DNA of 64,000 bases from Myrica gale (GCA_963930655.1 OZ005617.1:1428501-1492500), one strand, 5' to 3'. Numbered from the stretch's first letter, positions 30,575 to 43,640 are shown. Notes: generated by a model not told the origin, from the letters alone. Numbers and translations are program-made.

Positions 30575-30775
30575 ATTCATGACTCGTTTGTGTGGTAAAA
30601 TTTTTGGTATTGGGTTTAGTGTTGGTATTGGGTTTAGTGAAAAAGTGAAGAGAGAGGTAATATTTTATAGTTTTTGTAATTTTTTATATTTTTTGATGGA
30701 AGAGAGAGAGATTATATTGAAGTATTTTATTAGGAGAGAGATAAAATTTTGGGTACAATTTTAGTGACAAACGCA
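30575..30775. repeat. Probable small MITE
   Basis: Ends ctcgtttgtgtggtaaaatttt and, reversed, tgcgtttgtcactaaaatt are imperfect inverted repeats around a T- and GA-rich centre. The same type of ends recurs near 33718-33873. The target duplication is not clear. Confidence 0.4.
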
Positions 30776-31242
30776 GCCTCAGTCTTATCTGTAATTTTCA
30801 GCAATTCTGTAATTCTTGAAGATCCTCCACCAGAGGATTTTATTCTTTTTTTTTTCCTTTCTTTCCAAGGATTTCTGCCCTTCCAGCCCTACCGTGATCT
30901 CACTGTGTTTAATAAATACTACTTGTCCCAACAAAAACAGCAAAAAAAATTATTAAATTCTCATTTTTTTTCTACACCATTTGGGGAATTGCAATCATTG
31001 AATTTATATTTTTATATTTATATAAATTTCTTTGTGGGCAATTGTCAACAATACGTATGACAACTCATTCCCTAATGCTTTTTACGATTAATGGAATAAT
31101 CATAATCTTTTTTTTTTCCGATCCTCACAACTAATTATTTTACAAACTAATGCAAGAAAACAAGCAAAAGGTTGTATATGAATTCAACTCTGACGGGGTA
31201 ACCACGAGACTTCTCAGCTTTGTTGATGCATTAAATTAATAA

Positions 31243-31625
31243 GGAAATTTGACAAAATGGTCTTTGGGTTTATACCTCTTTCGTTAGTGGGTCATTCACT
31301 TTCAAATTTTAAAATTTTAGTCTTTAGATTTTCGATGTTTGCCAAATAGTCCTTCCGTCAGTCTGTCGTCTATATGCTTACCGAATTTGTAGCGATCAAC
31401 CGGATATATGTGTAAAAAGTGAGCGGTCGACCGCTTTATATAGCGGTCGATCGGTACAAATTTGCTGACGTGTCAGAGAGCTCCGTTAAGTATATGGACG
31501 GCAGACTGACGGAATGACCATTTCGTTAAACATCGAAAACCTAAAGACTAAAATTTTGAAATTTGAAAGTGAAGGATTCATTCTCCAAATGGGTATAAAC
31601 CTAAGGACCTTTTTGCCAAATTCCC
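31243..31625. mobile_element. MULE-type foldback MITE (383 bp)
   Basis: An exact 9-bp direct repeat, aattaataa, lies at 31234-31242 and 31626-31634. The terminal repeats begin ggaaatttgacaaaatggtc and end in the near-complement. The centre holds palindromic gcggtcgaccgc and gcggtcgatcgg units. There is no coding capacity. Confidence 0.88.
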
Positions 31626-31639
31626 AATTAATAAAGAAA

Positions 31640-34600
31640 AAAAATAAAATTTGTATTCAAATAAGGGTCAGGATCCAGTTTAATTTCATAGCAAAGTAGT
31701 TGTTTTCAACATGAAAAATAAAATATGTATAGAATGTTTTTGAGTTCAGATTATTTGAGATATAATGCGGATAATATTAGATTATGAATAATTAATATAA
31801 AATATCTCTCCAAGAGGTACAAACAATTCTTTAGAGTCACCCCAAAGTGTATGTGCGGTTTGGGAGCTGCGCTGGCCCAAAGTGTACCAGCCCGTTAGGT
31901 GAGTTCTACTCTCTTCATTTAAACAAAAATGATATATCTCTATTCTCTAAATTAGATCACCCCAATCGGTTAAGGTACTAGAGGAGATATTGGTACAACT
32001 GATAATATTCTTTGATTTTCTAATATGATATTTTCAAGTGAAAATTTTGTTGTTTTTTTCACTTATGGAAAGGGTGAGACAAATCCATCCCTCGTTATTG
32101 ATTGAAAGGAGTATGCTACATGAATATTTGCTTTTACTCCATAATCTAACCCATCCCTTGTGATTGATGGGGGGTTTTGTTAAGAATTCGAATTACTAAT
32201 TGACAATTTAATTTGCTTTTGTATGGAGATGGGGAATGATATTATTTCCATTTCCTTTTAAACGTATAATTGTAATGATTTTATTTCTTTTATAGTTCTC
32301 TTTCTATTTATGCACTAAATACAATATTTAATTAGTTAATTTTCTGTTGAGAATCTTCCTTATTATCCAAAGAAAAAAAAAAGGAAAATGATATTGAAAA
32401 AAACAATGAGCTTGTAAATTAAACTACGGGAAAGAAACTACGAGAACATCCTCAGCGGTTGATGTTGATATTTTTCGACTATCCAAGGCTAAAACAGTCA
32501 TTTCATAATATGAATGGATTTAATAATGGGGAAATTATTTCTGCCCTTTAAAGACATACCAAAAATAAAATCATCATCATGAACAATGTACTACAATGTT
32601 TACAAAAACAAATAATTGCCACTATTTATGGTCATTTACTTTAGGTAAAACTTTAAATTTTGCCCCATAATTATTAGATAATTATTATTTTAGTGTTTAA
32701 ATTATAAATTTCATATCAAAATTCATCCATTTACTTTCTTTATTCAGATTCGATTGAAATGAGTAAAAAGTAGGTTATTTAGTAGAATCTTTTTATAAGG
32801 ATGATATTAAAAAGTGTAAATTAATAAATTTCGAAGGGTAAAATTAGTAATTATCCACCGGACAAGAGTGAGAATTCTCCTTTGCTGGTCCCAATTTTCT
32901 CATTGAAAGGGTCGAAGCAATCTGCCATATCTCATCGGAGTTATAAAGCCATAAATCCAAAATTTTCACCGACCCCCATCATATAGGCATTAAAGTTTGG
33001 CAACAACACAGAGGCCAACCTAAAGTCTAAACTGATAGCTGGCCCAATTGGCATTCGGCTTTTTCCCTTCTTTCTTAATGCTTGGCCCGTGATTTATATG
33101 AGAAAATTCAAAGTTGTGAAGACCATAGACCCCCATCATAGAGCCAAGCATAGAGCCAAGCATAGAGCCATAGATTTTGTTAAGCTCTTAGACCCACTAG
33201 AATTTTTCACTTTCTCAACCGTGAAGCTTTACGTGATGTGGCCAATTGGGATAAGTGCTCCAATGGGGTAGGTTGTTTTATATGTGGTTGCTTTGGAAAT
33301 TCTTGGCAACTATAAGTGCCATATAAGTTGAGATTGCGGCCATCCCAAAAGGTTGAATATGCTCTCAAATATTCTCCACCACCCAAATCTTTTAATAACC
33401 GAGTCATTAATTTACAAGGTACAGAAAATGGATGAATAATATTTTAGGTGAACTCTGCCCAACCACGACCAATTTTGTGGACATCCACGCCCTCTTGTCA
33501 TTCAAATACCTTCTTGGGGTACCTAATGATTTAAGCTCATTAATGACGACATTATTATTATTATCTAACTGTTAAGGTAGCATCTAAAGCTACTAATTGA
33601 TTCAAATGGAGTGGTGAGTTAATAATAAAGACCTTATTAAAACCAAAAGTTTACATTTCAAGGACACAAATGTCAGGGACCCAACTCCTATGCCCCTCAA
33701 AGCAATTCAAGATCCTCTTGGGTTGTGTTTAAACGTTAAAATTTTGGAGAGGTTAAAATTTTAAGGTATTAAATTTGGTAAAAAAGTGAAGAGAGATAAT
33801 TTTTAATATTTATTATAGTGAAAAATAATGATGTGACAGTAAGATAAAATTTTACAATACAAACACACCCTTAGATCACTTTTGGGTGGGGCCACCACAC
33901 CTGACCCACTTCCCATAGTCCCACTCAAAGACCGTAGACTTTAGAGAGACCACTGACCCACCCAACGGCACACCCACTCCCACGCCAACCCCGCCAACCC
34001 CAGATTTCAAACCACCCCAACTATAAAGCACGTGGGGCGTAGGCACTGTCACACGTCAGCATACTGTCAGAGTCATATACACAGGGTTTCCCTTCTTTCT
34101 TTCTTGTTTTTTCCTGGCTGGAAAAAATTGCAATATTGCAGGATCCGTGGGCCGGGCTTTCTGACCGAAAACTCGTGACTCGAGGCTGCTGTGCCTTTGA
34201 TACGGCGTCATTTAATAGATAACCTACACGCGTGAAGCGGGAAGATGGTTGGGGACCGCGTCTGTCTAATAGTTTCAGAAATCTGTTGGTTCTTGGGTCG
34301 TTAACGTTGGGGCGGAGTGTCTTGTCGTTTTATTCTGAAGGGGGATGTATTGTTGGCCTGGAAAGCAACGAAGGTCGCGTTAGTATATGAATGCTATAGC
34401 GGATATAACGGGGAGGGAAGGTGGGTACTATGTGGGCCCACTTATTGATGGGTCTGGCTCGTGTCAATCTGTGGTCAGGGTAAGCTTACTACTTGACCAG
34501 TAACGCCGCGCCAGGTCACCATACACACAAAGAGACTCCTTGTTTTTGTTCCTATACCGTTTATCCCACAAGTTTTTTTCTTTTTGCTTTTTTAGTTTTG

Positions 34601-36524
34601 GACCCTCCTCTTACATAATTTACACTCTAAAACTGTTTAATTTTGGCATATTGCATTAAAAGTGTAATTGAATTTATAATTTAAATTTTAAATAAATAAA
34701 TGATCAATTGAGTGCCACTATGAAAGTAATGAAAGTGGGTCGAAGTTTCTTAAACATCACGCTCGGTACACACGTAGCCCACCACCAACCGGCCTTTTTC
34801 TTGCGAAACGCGGACGCTGGGATCCTGGAAAGTGGAAACGCAGCGTAGAGAGACGCCTTTTCCTCGGCAATTTTTTTGTTGGCTATTTGCAGCCAAGCGC
34901 TGTGCACGATTGTGGTCAATATTCGGTAACGTGTGTACGCAACGTGTAATATCCGTCTGGAACTCCTCTCTCCGGGACGCGTCGCACTTTGGTAATGGGT
35001 TCAATAGGTAGATGAGCCGCATATGCCACGGAGCGATCTAAGCGTAAGATTTGCCCAATAATGCGTCCACGTGGGTATTTGCGAAAAATTATCCTGGCAT
35101 TATCATCCTGTTTGGTGGGCGGTGGATTTCTTTGGCTAAAGAGATTCCCGAAATTTGCGAAGTGTCGAAAATCTTGCTTTTCGTGAACGTTCCATGCTTC
35201 GTGTTATTAGCCATTAGGCATGTGTGCTAATTGAGGATTGAACACGTTTATGAGTCTAGTCGCACTAATAAATTAGCGATAAGAAGCGCAAAATGTCAGA
35301 TTCAGGACAGGAAACGCACGCAGCCTAGCCTTGACTCACGTGGTTTGGACTTCAGCCTTCAATGCAACCAAACCTTATCGTATTCATCTTGTCTTCAGAT
35401 GCTGCGAGTGGTTCACCATTTCGCTCGGGTTTGGCAATTTAGTATTTGCTTCTCCCTGGTTGGACTGGGCTTTTTGTATTGGGTCGGCGGCCCAATAATA
35501 ATCGTGTTTATGCTTAAACATCACGGTTCTGTTGCTGGTCATAAGTCGGGCCTAGTTTCTAAACTTCAGTTGTCCCTTTTCCGGTCGGTGATTTACCGAA
35601 TTTTATGTATTTCATGAATGTTTGAGATTATGACTTTCAGCTGAATCAGCTCACTGTTTTCTTCATGAGAATGGGTTCTCTGTGGACATCACAACTTGTG
35701 AATCTGCATGGGGTTTCAGTACTAGGACTCGTTACACAGCCTCCCACGATTTTGTTCAAATTTAGGCCCAATTTGGTGCGTCTTGGGCTTAGAAGTTCTT
35801 GTTGTAGAAGCCCATAATATTCCTGGGTTTAGAAAGCTCTCATCTCGCTAGTCGCAAGAGGTATTTATTATTTAGCTCTCTCAAGTCTTTGTCGTCAAAG
35901 TTCACTAGATGAAATTAGTCCAACCACTCTTCGAACAATTGCCCAGAGAAAAAACAGAACTTCTCATTGACCATAGCTTTAGTGTTCTAGACGTTTATCT
36001 CGCGGGATGTCTTTGGAACTCGTCTTTCCATGTTCTCAACCTATTTGTCTATTTGCCTCTTTCTCTCTGGTTTTCCCAATACAAAATTCTCTATACAACG
36101 TTTTAGCAGTAAAAAAGCAAACTGATCATCATGATCCGATAAGGAGATAACCCTTTTGAAAGAAAAAGAGTCCCCACAAGAGGAGAATAGGCGAAGAAGA
36201 AATGGTAAATTAATTCTAACTAAAAAGAAAAGTATTTTTCTTCCGGCTATAGCGAGAAGAAATTAATGAAAGAAATAAACATATACACGATCGAGACGTA
36301 CGTAATCCGGCGACAATGTCTACACAGACAGACACGTAATTACAAACAAAATAGTCAAGCAACTGATAACTGCTACTACACCAACTTCTCATACTATAAG
36401 CATATAAATATAAAGAAGAAACGTCCCCCCCAACTCCCTAAGCGAGCTGGGAAAAGAATTAAGCAAGCTCAGCCGATGAAAAGCTACACCTCACCAAACT
36501 CCGGGCCCCAACCTCTTCATCCCT
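31640..36524. other. Gene-poor AT-rich interval
   Basis: No exon structure is supported. It holds a small MITE-like segment (33718-33873; ends ttgtgttt and, reversed, gtgtgttt) and a 12-base unit, catagagccaag, repeated three times at about 33134-33170. A more GC-rich part lies at 33880-34520. Minus ORFs at 34704-35022 and the plus ORF at 35231-35617 match no family known to me. The final few hundred bases may be the 3' UTR of the GH17 gene. Confidence 0.45.
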
Positions 36525-38395
36525 TCAGTACTGTGTAGGGAAGTTACATGTCCCAAATCCTGCAAGGACAATAGCCTCCCTTTTAGCGCCCGAAGTCAAA
36601 TGCAGCAATTAATGAATATAGGAACGCAGTTAGAACAACCAAAAGCAGAAACGAGCTTGTTGACAATAAGCCTTTTCATGTGACAAATATCACATCAATG
36701 GGTATTGAATATATAATAATTAGCCATAAATCAAATAAAATAGAATAAATAAATACTAAGATATTATATCTAAATTATTAAGTTTTGGATATTAATGGTT
36801 AAGATTTAGAGATTTATAGCATCTAAATCCTTGAGATCGACAGACAAATAGCAACCAATAATTACTAATAAAAAATTAATAAACAATTAAGGTTTGAATA
36901 ATTAGATGTCGTCGAGTACGTACTAGGAGGTTGAGTGACCACATACGCCGCACCGTTGAAGTCACAGGAGCCAGCCCTCCGAGCATTCTTCTGATAGTAA
37001 CTATTGAAAGCATACGAAGCGTGGGCCACTAGCGTATTTGGATTGTAGCACGTTGCGTCGGCCTGGATGGGACGGCAATCGGCTCCTCCCTGGCCGCAAG
37101 CATAATTGAGCGCAGCCTGCAACTTCTCCTCCGCAACATTGCCGTTTGCCACGCACCACGTCTGACCTGAGGGCACCGACGTTGTCGACATGTCTCCGGT
37201 CGCCGGGACCTGCTGGCTCTTGCTGCCGTTGACGGGAGTTGACTGGCCACTCCCAAGCGCCGCCTGTGTCAGCGGTATATCGTATACCTTCTGCTCACTA
37301 GGGTAAAACAGCCCATAATTCCTCTCGGAGGTGGGACCTGGCTTTTGATTCTCATTGAACAAAGCGAATAGAAAAACGTTAAGTGGGTCCTTAGGTCTCA
37401 ATGGTGTCCCATTACCGGTGAGTACTCTGCGTACCAAATTCCCGTTGTACAACGCTGCATTGGCTTGGCTTGCACCAATTTCATTGGAATCACCCTGTGA
37501 GGGCCAGCCAGTCTCTGTAATCACTACCTTCACGTCGTCGTATTTCAGAGCTGACAGAGCAGCAAAAACGGCGTCGAGTTGGGCGTCGAACAAGCTGTTG
37601 TAATGTAAACCGTTACCAGAATCCACGACACCCGGATTTTGCTTGAACAGAGTGTAGTCCAAGGAGATGTCGTTCGAGTTTGCTGTGTACGCGAAAAATG
37701 GGTACACGTTAACCATGAAGTACGACCCTGTTTGACGCAGAAGGTCCAACATGGGCTTGATAACTGGTTCAACTAGTTCGGGTTTGAAAGATCCGGCTGA
37801 AGATGGGTATGAAGATTGGAGAGCACTGAGAGCTACAGGGGATGAGATTTTGATAGCGGAATCAAGGTTGTTCTTGGCAAGCGAGGCATGGATATTTTTC
37901 ATTGCGGGAACAAGGAACTTGGTCGTGTTGTTGGGGTCAGCAAACACCTCGTTTCCCACGGAAATGGCTTCGATTTTGGTAGCGGGGTAGAACTGAGAGA
38001 TGTTGGCTTGGACCCATTTGTCGGCGAAAGATTGGTCCGCTGCTGTGGAGGAGAGGAGCTCGTTGGGGAGTGCGACGGTGACACTTATACCCGAGTTGGC
38101 CAGCGCGGTGAGCACCTCAGAATCGGTGTCGTAGAGCTTTACTCGATCGAGTCCCTGCGATTTCAGAAGCTGCACCACTTTTGATGGTGGAGGTAGGTTG
38201 TTAGCGATGCGGCCATAGTTTATTCCAATTGAGCCTGCCTCTGCAATCAACAAAACGGAAACATGCAAACAGTTACAGTGATGAATTATCAATAATACAA
38301 AAATGCGCAGTTTGGTTCAAGAGAGTAAAAGAAAGACCTGCGAAGGCAGAGATTGAGAGAAGCAAGAGGAAGTAGGATACTGCGAGGGTTGCCAT
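36525..38395 (-). CDS. Glucan endo-1,3-beta-glucosidase, GH17 with C-terminal X8 (CBM43) domain
   Basis: Three exons on the minus strand: 38395-38338, 38240-36924 and 36559-36525. They total 1410 nt, a 469-residue secreted protein. Exon 1 encodes the signal peptide MATLAVSYFLLLLSISAFA. The mature enzyme starts near EAGSIGINYGRIANN. The GH17 proton donor is E117 (SVGNEVF) and the nucleophile E262 (ITETGWPS). An X8 carbohydrate-binding domain begins at WCVANG (381-386). The last 35-nt exon supplies RFGTCNFPTQY, including the final X8 cysteine. Reading exon 2 through its donor (36923) would replace this with an unrelated tail. No hydrophobic GPI tail follows the X8 domain. The enzyme hydrolyses callose-type beta-1,3-glucan in the wall or at plasmodesmata. 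At5g55180 is a plausible relative. Confidence 0.93.
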
Positions 38396-39050
38396 GCTCT
38401 GATTCGTAATGGAGAAGCAGAGCATGAGAGAGGGAGAGAGATTTGTTCAAGGTCCAAGCAGTTGTGATTTTATAGACTTTTGTTACAGAGTAGGAGGGAA
38501 AATAGTGGCAAGGGAGAGTGGGGTAGTGGGGAAGAAGGGGGAAAAGTAGTGGGGCTTAACCTTAAGCACTAGATCCGGAAATCGGCAAAAGCTAAATACA
38601 CCACTCCATCTCATTTGTGGCGGAACCCATTACCCCACCCACCTACTTGACCGTTACATTACTGTTGGTGTTAGATTTTGAAGGTTAGCTACAATGGTGC
38701 TCTTAAATCGGGTTTTCATTTTGGTCCATCTTTTCTTGCCGTACACGTGTCCGAATTAATAAGATCTAGCACGGCAAGCTGGATTTGATGAGTTGTTGTT
38801 TGTTGGCCTAATAGACACTGGAATTATATGGCTCCTCGAAGGTGACAATTCGCAGGTGCATCGCTGAGTTTTTTTGTCTTTTACCCTGCAGTCATGATTC
38901 CAGTGAAAGTAAGATACAAGGATCTCTGCTTTTACCTTCAATTCGAACGTTGGGTTGCCAGCTATGCTTTGATTGATGGTAATAATAAAAGTTGGGTACA
39001 ATAATTTTGGATACGATGTTTTAATTAAACGCTTGAAACCTCAACTGAAG
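38396..39050 (-). promoter_or_regulatory. Promoter and leader region of the GH17 gene
   Basis: A purine-rich leader (38405-38440) precedes the ATG. The region upstream is ordinary mixed sequence with no ORF. No individual element is assigned. Confidence 0.4.
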
Positions 39051-39063
39051 GTGTATTATAGTT

Positions 39064-39566
39064 GGGATAATGTCAAAGTAGCCCCTAATTATAGACCAAA
39101 CTCAATTTCACCTCATAAGTTTCAAAACGGATATTTAACATTATGTTTTGAACATGATCAATTCTTTCAATCCGTTTGATTGGGCAGTTATGTCGGAAAA
39201 CATGTATAATAACCGAAATGTCCTTCCGTAACACATTTTTATAAAAAATAAATAAAATAATAATAAAATTCAAGAAATAAATTTAAAACAAATAGATTAT
39301 TAAAATAGAGTTTCTATATTTTATTTTAAAAACATTACTTTTTTTATAAATCGTATTTTATTTTGTCATGAATTTCTTAAATATTTTTTTGTACTTTTGT
39401 ATTTGAGGGTATTTTGGTCATTTTACATGTAATTTAACAGTAATTTCAAACAAGGACAATAATTGATCATGTTCGAAATATAAAGGGTGTAAATTGTCGT
39501 TTTGTAACTTAAAAGGGCGAAGTTGATTTTGGCCTATAATTAGGGGGCATAATATGACATTACCAC
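39064..39566. mobile_element. Inverted-repeat MITE
   Basis: The left end ataatgtcaaagtagcccct, with aattatag and gaacatgatcaatt further in, recurs inverted at the right end (aattgatcatgttcgaa ... ctataattagggggcataat ... gacatta). The arms are about 130 bases with many differences, so it is old. No clear target duplication was found. Confidence 0.65.
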
Positions 39567-41680
39567 ATCATAGTTTTATGTTCGAATTGTATGGTGTAAT
39601 TTAAAGAGAGATACACACAATAAGTGGACCTCATTATAGGACTTATACTATCACAAACTTTATATGAACATCATTAAATAGTTTGGAGTTCAAATATTGT
39701 GTCTATCTCTCTAAAAATTATACAATGCTGATGCAATTCGACAAGAAATTGCAGAGGATCATAATCCACCCGATCCTTATTCCTCCCCGGTTTATGTATT
39801 CGGATATCGAGTAACCTTGCAGCAATAATTGAAAGGTTAATGGACCGCTGGGATCTATATTTGCCCTTAAAAAAACAGGATAGTTGTCTCATTCTGTAGT
39901 AGGTTCAGTGGCATGTATAATGTTCATAAACAGTTATCCTCATGAGAGTTGTCTAATTTGGCTGCTCTGGAGTACTGTGTATTTTGTCGCAATGGAGTGA
40001 GAATTTTATGCCGCCTAGCAGTAGCTATCGACACTGGGGAATCCAAATAGAAAAACACATCCTGAGATTGATATAAGCTAACAATTCAAACAATGTGGCA
40101 TGGTTTGGGAAACTCAAAGGTCAGTGATGATGATTTTCAACTAAATGATTCGCCTAGCAACAACGAAAAAGAGAACCCATTTATTTTTAGTTCTACAGTG
40201 AAATCTGCATCTGGGACGGCCCATCTATTACGCATTAGAGCTGGCTTTTACCTACCGCAAAAAGCCGAAGGCATGGGGGGATCTTGCATGTTCAATATTT
40301 TTTGGATGAAGTTAACCCGTATTACCTCGTTTTCGAGAACGAGAAATTTAATGGTTTTGATTGCCAAAATCTCAGTCAGGATAGCTTTCAACTGATTTAA
40401 GTTATTTGGATATAGTAAGCACGGCTATTTGACACAGTTAATCGCCAAAGGAGGCCCGAGTTTCTCAGTTCTGACATAGAAAAAGCCATGGGGTTGGGTG
40501 GGTGGACTGAGTTTTGCAGGCATCCCAAGCGAATTGGCACGTACCCATATGAAAACAAACAAGCCCCCATTACTTTACCAGCTTGGGAATTCGGATAGGT
40601 CGCAATTAGGGATAAAGACACGGAGCCAATGGGGTCACCCGCTTCAACGGCGGGTTTGAAAACATGAAAGAAATCAAGAGAGAAGATCAAAATAATCAAT
40701 GTCGATTAAGTTGGGGCTTGCCAAAAGGGAGTCGAAACAGATATGATTTTCGGGCTTTCTGCGTGCGTGCGGTCTTTTAGTGATTATATGCGTGACGTGA
40801 ATTCCTTTGGGACGACGCATAAATTGAATTCCATAGATTTGAGTCAAATTATATGACTCAAAAGTCAAGGAATTAATTGAAAGGCGCATGTTACAAAGAT
40901 GGGCTTTGCGTTTTCAGGATGTTTACACCATTTGTTATACTGCCTCCATGGGACCTATAATCGGCCGACCGATTTGATTCCATACCAAGAGAGACTTCAG
41001 ATTCACTCAATACGCGTAAACTTAAAATTCCTCACCCAAAAGCCATAATTATAGTTCTGAAGTTGGTGAGTTCAGGTAGGCAAGAAAAAGGGCATGTTTT
41101 GCAGTAGATTCTTTTCAAGGAAGATAAGTCCAAACTCCATTTTGGCCTGTTTTCTGAAGCGTGCTCCCCGGGGGTACAAAATGAACGGCCTTTGGACTAT
41201 ATATGTTGTAAATGTTCTTCCATTCCCACAGAAAACGTACAACCAAGGAGAACAATGAATTGTGATTGGTCTTTCCATTCCCACGTAGAAAACGTCTTAG
41301 TCGCTAAGAAAAGAAGAAAAACCCGGCTTGTTTGCCGCATCCCTTATGTGAAAAACCAAGAGAAATGAGACGTCCTGATTGTTTCAGAAACCAAACCAAA
41401 CCACACAAACTGCCGTACCCAAATGAACTAAAAACCAAAAGGGCTCTGTGACGCTTCACAAATGATCTCGTTATGTCTTCGTGGGAAAGGTAAGCCAAGG
41501 CCCAATGAAATTTCCCACACCAATACGTGGCAGCTTCTCCTTATTTTCTTTTACTTCCTCACTCCTTCACGTATAAGTTGGAACCAGATAGTCCACTATC
41601 CAACCTGTCTCTACTTAATCTAACAACTAACCAATAAAGCAGCTTAATTATGTTATGTTATCATTAATACTATTAAAGTG
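39567..41680. other. Intergenic DNA without recognisable gene
   Basis: Short ORFs (39674-39892, 40093-40699, 41072-41498) lack family signatures and splice context. A duplicated phrase, ctttccattcccac, near 41218 and 41271 suggests a minor local repeat. Confidence 0.45.
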
Positions 41681-41682
41681 AA

Positions 41683-41790
41683 AGGATTAGATCACTGGAA
41701 GGCGAAGGCGTTGTCGCAAGCTGGTCGTACGGTTCTCATTCGTGCGGTGGCTGTTGCTCTTAATTTTCTGGCGAACTGATGCCATGGGCT
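41683..41790 (+). mobile_element. Small LINE reverse-transcriptase fragment
   Basis: The plus strand reads KGLDHWKAKALSQAGRTVLI then RAVAVALNFLAN, the conserved segment near the C-terminal end of plant LINE reverse transcriptases. Only about 100 bases are recognisable. Confidence 0.65.
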
Positions 41791-42149
41791 TCAAGCTTTA
41801 ACCAAAGAGAGCTTTTCCCCATCTTCAAAAGCAAGTTCCCAAGTCCAAAACATGGCTACACAAACAGTTTGCCAATGGGGTCTTCCCAATTTTTTCCTCC
41901 ATAGACAAAACCAAGGTCGACTTTAAATGTTTGAGGAGATTTTTGAGTATCCGGAATAAAAAGATAAATCGGAGTATGAGCGGCGAGAAAGAAGGGAAAT
42001 AAATTTTGGGGAGATTGGAGCCGCCCAAGCCGAGCAACCAAGCCATATTAACCTTTCTATTTATTAAACGAGGTGCATTTATAATAACCTTTCTGTAGGC
42101 CTCTTAATTCCCTCCTTCGGAGGGAATCCGTTCCCCACCTTGATCGGCC

Positions 42150-42697
42150 AAATTGAGCTTCTGCTCCATCATCTTTTTAGCCTCTTCCATCTTTTTGAAC
42201 TTTGCGGGTAGCCGAAGGCGCTTGCTCGGCCTCCCTGAGCTTCTCCTCGGCTATCTTTTCAGTCTTCGGGGGTCAAAGGTGTTCTCTCTCCTATCGAGTC
42301 GCGGCCAAGGCTTTCCTTGGACGTTGCTTGGCTATAGTTCTGAAAACATTAGACCGTTATATACTTGAATAATCCAGCCATAATTCATTTCCATTTCACT
42401 TTAGTCTCTACAGTTTCAAGCACTTGCAGTACTGATAATATGTTCGAGCTCAGTTTCATGAAATAGTTTTCAGTTTTGTACCAAGACGACGTAAATCCAT
42501 GTAAGCTAGCAAGCATAAAAATTACTGGAAAACAGAAATCCTGACGGAAGACTAACCGATCAAAAGGAATTTATTATCACAGTACACACCTTGATGGACT
42601 TGTAGACATATGCCGTTAAGGGCATGGCCATGGATGCTGGCTGTGCCTGTAACGAGGCATTGAAGGGAAATAGATGGCCGAGTGGGGGCAGTATTTA
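42150..42697 (-). pseudogene. Tandem family copy A (decayed)
   Basis: Exon 1 similarity (up to the donor at 42590) reads HLFPFNASLQ ... MAMPLTAYVYKSIK. The last-exon similarity starts at 42339 with NYSQATSKES and runs into an early stop, after which frames shift. Relative to copies B and C the middle exon is not visible and the start-codon region is altered. A TRIM element begins at 42698, separating this copy from its promoter at 43565-43640. It is therefore probably a pseudogene. Confidence 0.65.
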
Positions 42698-43532
42698 TGT
42701 TAAGACTAAAATAAAAGAGAATAAAAATTTAGACTAAGAGAGAGAGAGAGAGGAGAAGTGAGACACAAGATTTAAGTGGTTCGGTCCATAGACCTACATC
42801 CACTGTGGGAAGGCCCAAATGAGCAGATGTGTGTACTCACTGGTGTAAGGATGAGATTACAGAGAGGCTTTATTTATAAGCCTTTGATTGCAATAGCCCA
42901 CATTGCTTTAGCAATGTGGGACTAACTCTAATACTCCCCCGCAAACGCAAGGTGGATACACGTTGAGTTTGGACTAGAAAAAGAAATTTCCCATAAGAAA
43001 AATGGCGTGAGGATGGCCGGAGAGGGGCAGACAGTCGCCGGAAGATGGCCGGAGAGGGTCGTCGGAATGGGGAAGACGCCGGAAGGTCGCCGGAGGAATG
43101 CCGGACGGGGCGCCGGAAGGCCCGAGAGAAGATGCCGGAATTTTACCGGAATGATGCCGGATGGGCGCCGGAAGGCCCAAGAGAAGAACTAAAATAGGCC
43201 GAACTGGACTAGGCCTAAACTAGGCCAAGCTAAGCCAACAAGAGTACTGACTAGCCTGAGCCAAAATGGGCCACAGGATCGAAATGGCTCTGATACCATG
43301 TTAAGAATAAAATAAAAGAGAATAAAAATTTTGACTAAGAGAGAGAGAGAGGAGAAGTGAGACACAAGATTTAAGTGGTTCGGTCCATAGACCTACATCC
43401 ACTGTGGGAAGGCCCAAATGGGCAGATGTGTGTACTCACTGGTGTAAGGATGAGATTACAGAGAGGCTTTATTTATAAGCCTTTGATTGCAATAGCCCAC
43501 ATTGCTTTAGCAATGTGGGACTAACTCTAATA
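42698..43532 (-). mobile_element. TRIM element (terminal-repeat retrotransposon in miniature)
   Basis: Two near-identical direct terminal repeats, 42698-42933 and 43299-43532, surround a 365-bp interior without coding capacity. A 5-bp target duplication, attta, lies at 42693-42697 and 43533-43537. On the minus strand the primer-binding site TGGTATCAGAGCCA (43298-43285), complementary to initiator tRNA-Met, follows the 5' LTR directly. A purine tract, GCGGGGGAG (42942-42934), precedes the 3' LTR. The element looks structurally whole, and the closeness of its repeats suggests a fairly recent insertion. The interior holds repeated gccggaa-type units. Confidence 0.95.
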
Positions 43533-43564
43533 ATTTATATTGTCCATAGTGGATGTAGATATAT

Positions 43565-43640
43565 ACGTGTCTTCATAAGCTAGGATTTCACTAGGAACGT
43601 GGTGCTGCCGTGCTCGATAGATTTGCCATTTCATCGTACG
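43565..43640 (-). promoter_or_regulatory. Conserved promoter block of copy A
   Basis: acgtgtcttca (43565-43575) and acgtgg (43597-43602), reading GACACGT and CCACGT on the minus strand, are spaced as in copies B and C, followed by tttgccatttca. Both are ABRE-like ACGT cores. The TATA-like ATATAAAT (plus-strand atttatat, 43533-43540) overlaps the TRIM target duplication. Confidence 0.6.

Noticed and set aside
33134-33170. Three short tandem units considered as a CRISPR-like array
   Set aside because: 12-base direct units without spacers in a plant nuclear genome; simple slippage repeat.
37355-38184. Plus-strand ORFs of 61-98 codons
   Set aside because: Antisense to the GH17 exon and without family features.
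43007-43192. Gly/Arg-rich ORFs inside the TRIM
   Set aside because: gccggaa-type repeats in a non-coding TRIM interior.
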